The notes beneath the pieces are model-generated. The model worked only from the letters and a program-made list of their open reading frames with translations. It ran no database searches and had not been told where the DNA came from. DNA of 64,000 bases. Origin: Erythrocercus mccallii (taxonomy: Eukaryota > Chordata > Aves > Passeriformes > Dicruridae). Position numbers and translations under genes: made by a program. The DNA lies in assembly GCA_013397435.1 (NCBI GenBank), contig VZRG01001588.1, positions 62,001 to 126,000 of the forward strand, given 5' to 3'. Below, in pieces: positions 59,701-64,000 of the stretch; position 1 is the stretch's first letter; each line of letters begins with the position of its first letter.

Positions 59701-62700
59701 GGCTGTGGGACAACATCTACGCCAGGGTACAGCTGCCCTGCAGTCAGGAGTGGAAAAAACCTCAGAGATGATTTCCTGATTTCCTAGGGCTTCTCTTGTT
59801 AGGTCCCAATGGACACAGTGAGGAAACTCACTGCTCCACACATTTCAGAGCAAACCAAGTAAAAATTTGGGTTGTGTAATTAGTTAAAGGCTTTCTACTT
59901 CTCCATTATCCCATTTTTCCTCATCACAGCTCCTTCACTAACTTTTTAGCCTTCCTGAACTATGCAGATGGATGATTTTACATCTTCTCCCAGCCATACA
60001 GATTTGGGGTTTGCAGTACTTCCTCCAGAAAGTCCATCTTTCCAGCTCTGTATTTAGCTCTGACCTTTCTTTTAGCATCCTCCGTTCTTAAATTAACTCC
60101 TGTACTAATGGTGTCCCCAAAAGACTTGTGAGGACAACAGATACACAGCACTTGGTCTGTGCAGACCCATCAAAGCACAGATGAGCAGCACATAGGGACA
60201 GCACTGCCTTCCCCCTTCCAAACCCTACCTACAGCAAATCAACTGAAAGCAGCAAAAGCAGAAAAGGTTAGTAAAGAATAACTTTTTTAAACAATAAACA
60301 AATAAATTATAAGCTTGAGAATAGAAAGAAAGAAAAATGACGCAGAACAGTCACAGAGCAAGCAGTGCAACACACATGCATTTGTCTCAGCTCCTGCAAA
60401 GCACTTCAGGAAATCAGGAATCCCTTAAGCAAGTGTCTCTCAACACAAATTTACAGCCCACAAATCTTGGGTTTTGATTCCATCCACCTCTTAATCAACT
60501 AGAATCATGTTTGCAAAGAGGCCAAAACAGAAACACTGTGTGATAACAGCGAGGGTCACAACTGTACTTTGGGTTGATTACTGTATCCCCTCTCTGCCAA
60601 AAGCACATGAGGCAATGGAGTCCATCACCAGCTGCAGCTCCTGGCTCACTACAATCACTGGAAAAAGGGAAACAGTCCATCTGCAGAACGGGCTGAACAC
60701 GTTCCTCTCTATGGTGAGGGAGGAACCATATGGAGGTTGAAACCATGGGGGATGAAACCTGGAACTTGCTGAAAGTAGTGGCAAAATTTCCACTGAAATC
60801 ACCAGACCAGGATTTCATAGCTTAGACTAATGTATTCATAACATAAATAAAGCCCATAAATAAAGTTTCCAACAGGATCCGCTCGTCCTTCTAACAAACT
60901 AACTTTGGGCAGAAACCCTTTACCTTGAGGTTTCAAGATTCACTAAATTTTTCTCTCATTTTCTGGAGAAAGATCAACCCTCCACAGCAGTTCAGTCACA
61001 TTTCATTTTACTAAAACACACCTTCAAAGAAGCCATCTTCATCCATGTCTCCATAGATGTAAATATATTCTCCAGCAGTTAGCGGAAGCTCTGCCTCTGG
61101 ATTTTCATTAGGTCCATCAAAAGGATTGTAGCTGAAATATTTACAATTGGAAGACAATTTGCACAAGAACCTTCCCAGCAACACGTTACAGTTGTGATGC
61201 TGACAAGCTTTCAATTCATTGGGAATGCATCCACTTTGGCAAGCAGCAAATTACACAGACAAAGGTCAAGACTATAGTTTACATATAAAATTATTTAATA
61301 ACAGGTAATCTCTGAGGAACAGAACAGATGTCTTGTGACATCTAAAGGAACAGGGACATAAGGATGCCGGAGAAGAGTAAATAGAAATGGGATTTTATCA
61401 ATGCACAGGTATATTTAGGGTGGGTGTCAAGAGGAGGGGGCCAGATGCTTTCCACTGGTGCCCAGCAACAGGACAAGGGGCAGCGGGCACAAACAAACAG
61501 GAAATTCCACCTGAACCTGAGGAAAAACTTCTTGAGGTTGAGCAAGCACTGGAATAGGCTGCACAGAGGTTGTGGTGTCTCTTCCCACTCTAACCCCACA
61601 TTTTAAACAGCACTCCAAAAACTTCACCAGCAAGAAAATTAGAAAATACATTAAAAAATTAGAAATACATTGGTGGTATGACTTGGACTCCTGCCTACCC
61701 AGGGATCCTCAAACTAATCAGAAGGTCTCGTTTCACAGGAAAATGCCTCATGAAAAACCTTTATCTTTACAAACACCTACTGCCAATTCCTGCTCTTTAC
61801 CCCTTAAAGGGATTTCATATGCTAAAACAATGTTTACCTCTCTGTGATTTGACTGAGATCTTATGGTCCCAAGACTGACATGAAGACACAGACCACATCT
61901 GACGTGCTCCTCACAAGCACGGAATCCTCGTTCTTTTCCTCCCAATTACCAATAGAAAAGTTGAAGGATAGGTAATATACTGAACTGTAGCAACTTGGGC
62001 TTGACCATGATGGCTCACTGAATGGCAAGAGTTATCAAAATAATCTGGATTTATTCTGTGCTTTTTTTTTCCTTTAAAAATTACATCCAGAAACATTTTG
62101 GCCAAAAATTTCAGGAATTCTAAGCTGAAACTTTCTTAATTGTTGGAATATGATTTCTTGGAGAAAACTTCTTGCACTACTCTGAAAAAAACCAGACAAT
62201 TCAACAAATATGTCAGGTTGAACTAATTTTCAACAGAGAACAATATCCAAAGTTTCACACAGTGCTGTTCACTGAACAGCTACTGAGCTTAATGTGCTTT
62301 TGTTGAGCTAAGCCTGGATTGTGCAAGAAGTAACAGATCTTAAATCATGGAATGGTTTGAGTTGGAAGGGACCCTAAAGCTCATCTCATTCCACCCCCCG
62401 TCATGGGCATGGACATCTTCCACTGTCCCAGGCTGCTCCAAGCCCCATCCAACCTGGCCTGGGAAACTGCCAGGGATCCAGGGGCAGTCACAGCTTCTCT
62501 GGGCACCCTGTGCCAGGGCCTGCCCACTCTCACAGGGAACAATTCCTTCCCAATATCCCATCTATCCCTGCCCTCTGGCAGTGGGAAGCCATTCCCTTCT
62601 CCTGTCACTCCAGACCTTGTCCCAAGTCCTTCTCCAGCTCTCCTGGAGCTCTTTATGCACTGGAAGGAGTTTTAAGGTTTCCCTAGGGCCTTCCCTTCTT

Positions 62701-64000
62701 CAGGCTAGACACCCCCAGCTCTCCCAGTATGAAAATCCCATGGAGAAATAAGATAAGAGGTTTAACCTACTACTACCCACTCCTAACAGTGGTGAATCCT
62801 AAAGAAGATTGTGAAGTAGGGATTTGTGGATAACCTGTGTAATTTCACAGAGCACAAGCAATAACCACTCAGTACCTGTATCGAGCTAAGAACACCTGGA
62901 GCTTTGCAGGGCCTTGGCTGCCTGGCTCTGGCATGAGGGAGATGCTGTCAACATCCAATTCTTCCATTTCACTAGCTGTGTCCACCTAAAAATGTTGAAG
63001 ATAAGGATCTCAGTAAAGGAACACTTGGAGCGTTTGTACATAGCGAACACATCCTCTAAACTCGTGGCTGGTGTCAGTCTGGCTCCTGGGCTAAGGACCA
63101 TCTCTAAGAATGACTTTTTAGTTGAGGAAGTAGTAATGAGAGGCAACAGCCCCAAGCTGGAGCTTCAGGGCTTCCAGTCAGACATCAGCACAAACTCCTT
63201 GCCCAGGTGGGTCATACAGCCTTGGGAACAGTTCCCAGAGCTGAGGGATCTCCATTCTTGAAGAACCTGTAGCCTGAGCTCAGAAAAGCCATGGCCACAG
63301 TGATCTAGAGCTGGTGACAGTCCCACTGGAGCAGGAGATATGACTGGAGGCTTTGGAGACGTCTTCCACCCCACACATCCATAATTCAGTTATGCTGATT
63401 TCTTGCTACCTCTAAATGGTAGTTGTGCAACACAAATGTCAACCTTAACAAAGGAGCACTGTTAGATGTTGGGGTCTTTAACTGCTTCTGTCCTCTCCAA
63501 CACCTGTAAATGTCCCGTAGGATGTCTGTGTACTTTATATAGAGCTTTGATTGGAACTTTTGGTTTTAGCTGACCCTGCTAAAAGCACATGCTGAATGAA
63601 GTATGAGAGTCAGGGCAGGAAGCCCCTCTTCCTGTTACAACCTCTTCCTTTCTAGCCAGCATCTGAAGGCTGCATCCTCAAGGTATTTGGAGCCTACTGG
63701 CAAAGCATCTTTGAAAAATTTTTCTCAGTTGTTTAGATCCCGGTAAAATTTTGGGATTTTACATCCAATGGCAATAGGTTGTGTAATGCAGCCCTTCTCC
63801 TTGAGGCAATGCACTCCCTGGGGTTTGTCTGGACTTGTGCCAATGAACCAGTTCAGGTTGCCTTTTTAAAGCAGACCTCAAGCCAAATGTATTTTTGGTG
63901 AAGACCCATTGCAGATACCAGAACACCAAGTATTTTTTCTAATACATGAAGAGTCAGAGCCAATCTTGGGAAGAGTTCAGATCACCTTTTTATGGTACTG
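32755..64000 (-). CDS. TSPOAP1: TSPOAP1 (RIM-binding protein 1 / BZRAP1), C-terminal two thirds
   Basis: The product is a presynaptic scaffold linking RIM and voltage-gated calcium channels through SH3 domains; it also binds the TSPO receptor. Coding exons in order: 62876-62985, 61022-61131, 58819-59634, 58172-58323, 56133-56702, 53700-53996, 53245-53424, 49152-50199, 48346-48472, 48049-48200, 47491-47653, 45189-45260, 44799-44831, 43795-43898, 42012-42083, 40386-40514 and 33829-34044. Domain order is SH3-1, three fibronectin III domains, an acidic and serine-rich linker, SH3-2 and SH3-3, as known for RIMBP1. Phases match at every junction except 49152 to 48472, where a small exon seems missing. 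The 5' part with coiled coils lies beyond the right edge. Introns carry several CR1 copies and no other gene was seen in them. Confidence 0.95.
32776..32781 (-). terminator. TSPOAP1: Polyadenylation signal of TSPOAP1 (candidate)
   Basis: AATAAA on the minus strand lies about 1.05 kb past the stop codon, after an AT-rich stretch. It would give a 3' UTR of about 32755-33828 that includes the TAAA repeat at 33107-33171. No better signal was seen nearer the stop. Confidence 0.5.
33107..33171 (+). repeat. Interrupted (TAAA)n microsatellite
   Basis: AAATAAATAAATAAATAGG, then ATAAATAAATC and ATAAATAAATAATAAGG form an imperfect array of 65 bases. It lies within the predicted TSPOAP1 3' UTR, where the transcript would carry UUUA repeats resembling AU-rich elements. 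Confidence 0.9.
33829..34044 (-). CDS. TSPOAP1: TSPOAP1 terminal coding exon with basic tail
   Basis: It follows the acceptor TTTCCCACCCAG in phase 0 and encodes LNPDGSVDQSDSSPSPPLP to SKKKRGFFFKGKNLFKKLG, with TAA-type stop at 33829-33831. The tail is very basic and aromatic. It lies 6.3 kb from the preceding exon, with no exon recognised between. Its phase, acceptor and clean stop support it; the human C-terminus I remember differs. Confidence 0.8.
   Translation of the reverse strand, partial: LNPDGSVDQSDSSPSPPLPAPSCLVPGEQCPEQASLALLTCSDAPGQSKKKRGFFFKGKNLFKKLGSNKKN
34045..40385 (-). other. TSPOAP1: Large last intron of TSPOAP1
   Basis: These 6.3 kb hold no recognised exon and, unusually for this window, no clear CR1. 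A plus-strand open frame of 147 codons at 39245-39688 has no recognised domain, no splice context and an ordinary composition; I take it as chance. Confidence 0.6.
40386..40514 (-). CDS. TSPOAP1: TSPOAP1 exon, end of SH3-3
   Basis: It encodes GELNQQRGLVPSNFLETV, the last strands of SH3-3, and then a short acidic tail ending ESQ. It lies between TCTTGCAG and GTGAGA, phase 0. Confidence 0.96.
41385..41835 (+). mobile_element. CR1 LINE 3' fragment, about 450 bp
   Basis: The order GGGACTTTACACAAGGGAC, GGAATTCCCAGCTGGGAGAG, GGCACAGGTTGCCCAGAG, GGAAGGTGTCCCTGCTCATG and CATTCCAAGATTCTG is that of a plus CR1 3' end. Confidence 0.92.
42012..42083 (-). CDS. TSPOAP1: TSPOAP1 exon, middle of SH3-3
   Basis: It encodes AELTFSAGDIITVFGSMDDD and GFYY in 24 codons. 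It lies between TTTGCAG and GTAAGT, both in phase 0. Confidence 0.96.
43262..43418 (+). mobile_element. CR1 LINE 3' fragment
   Basis: CCCTGGAAGTGTCCAAGGCC, TAGTGGAAGGTGTCCCTGC and the tail CCATGACCCTGTGATTCTAT give plus orientation. Confidence 0.9.
43795..43898 (-). CDS. TSPOAP1: TSPOAP1 exon, start of SH3-3
   Basis: It encodes QKHKDTEAELLTSRRMVAAF and GYNPKESSPNTDVE. MVAAF-YNP-ESSPN is the opening of the third SH3 in RIM-BPs. It lies between CTCCTGCAG and GTAACC. Confidence 0.96.
44166..44197 (+). repeat. Compound CA/TA microsatellite
   Basis: ACACACACACATATATATAT followed by ACATACACACAG forms a short dinucleotide array in an intron of TSPOAP1. Confidence 0.9.
44799..44831 (-). CDS. TSPOAP1: TSPOAP1 33-nt microexon
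   Basis: It encodes LDKQEYKSLP between CCCAGCAG and GTGAGA. It starts and ends in matching phases (Gly codons split on both sides), so it can be skipped without a frame change. Neuronal genes often contain such microexons. Confidence 0.85.
45189..45260 (-). CDS. TSPOAP1: TSPOAP1 small proline-rich exon (72 nt)
   Basis: It encodes IGTFSPPPRRQTVPPPKPRR, a short linker with PPPKPRRSKK that RIMBP1 also has between SH3-2 and SH3-3. The length is a multiple of three, so skipping would keep the frame. The donor GTCTGT is weak. Confidence 0.92.
45740..46090 (-). mobile_element. CR1 LINE fragment
   Basis: AAGACCTTTAAGACCATCAGG, TCCCTCTCTCCAGGCTGAGC and CCAGATCCTTCCCCAGCTCC are reversed CR1 blocks of a subfamily with a long GC-rich middle. 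Confidence 0.8.
47472..47486 (+). repeat. (CA)n tract next to a TSPOAP1 donor
   Basis: Fifteen bases of alternating A and C lie four bases past the 5' splice site of the SH3-2 exon. On the transcript it is a UG repeat. Confidence 0.9.
47491..47653 (-). CDS. TSPOAP1: TSPOAP1 exon, second half of SH3-2
   Basis: It encodes VCGDKDADGFYRGECAGREG and YIPCNMVSEVPV, followed by a helical-looking ELKQQLLKQGFLPADM tail. Its donor GTAC is followed at once by a TG repeat of about 15 bases. Confidence 0.97.
47708..47935 (-). mobile_element. CR1 LINE 3' fragment
   Basis: AATCACGGAATATCCTGAG, TGGAAGAGATGCCCAAGGATC and ACACCCCAACAATCCCAC match the subfamily at 13577 and 52840, read in reverse. Confidence 0.85.
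48049..48200 (-). CDS. TSPOAP1: TSPOAP1 exon, first half of SH3-2
   Basis: It encodes IRIFVALFDYDPVSMSPNPD and EEELPFKEGQILK, the ALFDYDP motif and RT loop of the second SH3. It is bounded by GTGCACAG and GTAAGA. Confidence 0.97.
48346..48472 (-). CDS. TSPOAP1: TSPOAP1 basic linker exon before SH3-2
   Basis: It encodes ISSHKDSRGPELPSTAAWQT then PSRRRSKSIRRSQMQKLLL. Only this frame is open. It starts in phase 0 after CAATTGCAG and ends one base into a Gly codon before GTAAGC. Confidence 0.85.
48761..48810 (-). CDS. TSPOAP1: Candidate bridging exon of TSPOAP1 (50 nt)
   Basis: A strong acceptor (TCTTCCTCCCCACAG) precedes 50 open bases that end at TTA before GTGAAA. The length turns phase 1 into phase 0, just what the two neighbouring exons need, and no stop arises. 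The encoded residues would begin SGGCVTQTTISVA. I do not recognise them in RIM-BPs, so this is only a fit to the phase problem. Confidence 0.3.
49152..50199 (-). CDS. TSPOAP1: TSPOAP1 long disordered exon
   Basis: This 1048-nt exon opens with MDLCDTDSDEEILERILELP and KKLFSIPEVTEDEDEDEDE, both RIMBP1 hallmarks. Later it has EHCSRLLGN and SLEIDIEYDSEDDQD. The rest is disordered. The GTAAGT donor at 49152 leaves phase 1, which does not match the next recognised exon. Confidence 0.94.
52840..52985 (-). mobile_element. CR1 LINE 3' fragment
   Basis: AATCGGGGAATATCCTGAAC and TGGAAGGGACTCACAAGGAC are the reversed tail and first block of CR1. The rest is diverged. Confidence 0.75.
53245..53424 (-). 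CDS. TSPOAP1: TSPOAP1 linker exon with acidic run
   Basis: It encodes FTEHNRSSDLSDILEEEEED, matching the RIMBP1 segment with NSDLSDI followed by a glutamate run. It spans 60 codons between CAACAG and GTAACT. Confidence 0.92.
53700..53996 (-). CDS. TSPOAP1: TSPOAP1 linker exon
   Basis: It is 297 nt in phase 0 from MEQPRTKAPELGSLTDRV to EMSRVKRE. It is rich in Ser, Pro and Glu, with no domain. The acceptor TTTGTTTCCCAG is good; the donor GTTTGT is weaker than usual. Confidence 0.88.
54938..55103 (-). pseudogene. Decayed partial duplicate of the TSPOAP1 FN3-3 exon
   Basis: The minus strand reads SVLVDLSQLQIFVVCLGVSV, nearly the same as part of the exon at 56133-56702, and DNA blocks such as GAAATCTCGGCTGGAACTGAA match 56499-56681 in order. 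The copy lacks the exon's 5' end and acceptor. A plus CR1 tail begins right at its right border (55104). It would be spliced out as intron, unless used as a cryptic exon. Confidence 0.85.
55104..55235 (+). mobile_element. CR1 LINE 3' fragment at the border of the exon duplicate
   Basis: ATCCCTGGAAGTGTTCAAGG, GGCTTGGAGCAGCCTGGCC and the tail CCATTCCACGATTCTATGAA identify it. It abuts the decayed exon copy exactly, so it either truncated the copy or took part in the rearrangement. Confidence 0.88.
56133..56702 (-). CDS. TSPOAP1: TSPOAP1 exon, second half of FN3-3 and Ser/Pro-rich linker
   Basis: It opens with VIEVTSPTAGSVLVDLSQL and VCREVSVRTMSQYGES, closing the FN3 fold. About 140 residues of low-complexity Ser/Pro/Gln sequence follow, with no fold visible. 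A decayed copy of its middle part lies at 54938-55103. Confidence 0.95.
57205..57775 (-). mobile_element. CR1 LINE fragment, about 570 bp
   Basis: GGTTTGGGTTGGAAGGGACC at the start, then AACAATTTCTTCCCAATCCC and CTTCTCTTCTCCAGGTGAAC, to GGCAGAGGTGCAGATTCCCC are reversed CR1 blocks in continuous order. Confidence 0.92.
58172..58323 (-). CDS. TSPOAP1: TSPOAP1 exon, first half of FN3-3
   Basis: It encodes TPDAPLDVQVEAGPSPGILV, ISWLPVTIDAEG and NGVRVTGYAVYADGQK, a well conserved FN3 of RIM-BPs. It lies between TCTCACAG and GTACTG, phase 0 at the end. Confidence 0.97.
58819..59634 (-). CDS. TSPOAP1: TSPOAP1 large exon: end of SH3-1, FN3-1 and FN3-2
   Basis: This 816-nt exon opens with GELMDGRRGLVPSNFVERV, the last SH3-1 strands. 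A Ser/acid-rich spacer follows. FN3-1 starts at AVPYPRKLTLIKQL and includes VVGWEPP; FN3-2 starts near MAPTMLKVRSVTATSAEVTW and ends with MIHFTTPLAG. It is bounded by TTTGTTTAG and GTACGG. Confidence 0.97.
61022..61131 (-). CDS. TSPOAP1: TSPOAP1 exon, core of SH3-1
   Basis: It encodes YNPFDGPNENPEAELPLTAG and EYIYIYGDMDEDGFFE. ALYDY-type, acidic RT-loop and DEDGFFEG elements are typical of RIM-BP SH3 domains. The acceptor is ATTTCAG and the donor GTGTGT. Confidence 0.97.
61345..61600 (+). mobile_element. CR1 LINE fragment
   Basis: ACAGGACAAGGGGCAGCGGG, ACAGGAAATTCCACCTGAAC and GAGGAAAAACTTCTTGAGG are the internal plus-strand CR1 blocks, ending soon after GGCTGCACAGAGGTTGTGG. Confidence 0.88.
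62345..62740 (-). mobile_element. CR1 LINE 3' fragment
   Basis: ATGGAATGGTTTGAGTTGG, AACAATTCCTTCCCAATATC and GCAGTGGGAAGCCATTCCC are reversed CR1 blocks, very similar to the copy at 30335. Confidence 0.92.
62876..62985 (-). CDS. TSPOAP1: TSPOAP1 exon leading into SH3-1
   Basis: It encodes VDTASEMEELDVDSISLMPE and then KLQVFLARY, the first strand of SH3-1 (ARYSYNP across the junction). The acceptor is TTTTTAG and the donor GTACTG. This is the most 5' TSPOAP1 exon in the window; nothing exon-like was seen in 62986-64000. Confidence 0.93.

Noticed and set aside
62986..64000. Possible microRNA-142 locus or further TSPOAP1 exons near the right edge
   Set aside because: MIR142 lies upstream of TSPOAP1 in mammals, but its mature sequence was not seen in the window, and no splice-bounded coding segment was found here.
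1..64000. CRISPR arrays, operons, tRNA or rRNA genes
   Set aside because: The sequence is vertebrate nuclear DNA. No spaced identical repeats, no cloverleaf-forming tRNA sequence and no rRNA sequence were noticed.

Overview
This looks like nuclear DNA of a bird, most likely a songbird. More than two dozen fragments of the avian CR1 LINE are present, several ending in the typical octamer tail (ATTCTATG-like), together with solo retroviral LTRs, and the genes have spliced exons of vertebrate type. There are no bacterial features. All three genes recognised lie on the minus strand.

Layout. (1) 1-2542: the first four coding exons of a lysophosphatidate acyltransferase of the AGPAT1 type; its 3' part lies beyond the left edge. 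(2) 2543-9474: intergenic DNA rich in CR1. (3) 9475 to about 28510: a complete animal haem peroxidase gene of the myeloperoxidase/lactoperoxidase family (called MPO here from synteny and a diagnostic methionine). It has one predicted 5' UTR exon and 12 coding exons. (4) About 28540-32750: intergenic DNA with CR1 copies, including a nested pair, and a hexamer array. (5) About 32755-64000: the 3' two thirds of TSPOAP1 (RIM-binding protein 1, BZRAP1). At least 17 coding exons carry SH3-1, three fibronectin III domains, a long acidic/serine-rich linker, SH3-2 and SH3-3. The N-terminal coiled-coil exons lie beyond the right edge. MPO lying just 3' of TSPOAP1 on the same strand matches the human 17q22 order.

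The genes have unrelated jobs: phosphatidic acid synthesis in the ER, haem-dependent halide oxidation in leukocyte granules or secretions, and a presynaptic active-zone scaffold.

The most unusual part is the peroxidase. Its catalytic core is intact over all exons, but the signal-peptide exon has an in-frame TAG, exon 3 has no good donor, and the exon 8 acceptor reads CG where AG is expected. Two solo LTRs with target-site duplications lie in its introns in sense orientation, each with a polyadenylation signal. This pattern suggests early decay of the gene, or sequence error, and can be tested. TSPOAP1 shows a decayed tandem copy of one exon fragment, a 33-nt microexon, and a phase gap that requires an extra small exon, for which a candidate is given. 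Exon borders were read by eye from splice consensus, phase and remembered family similarity; no alignment was run.
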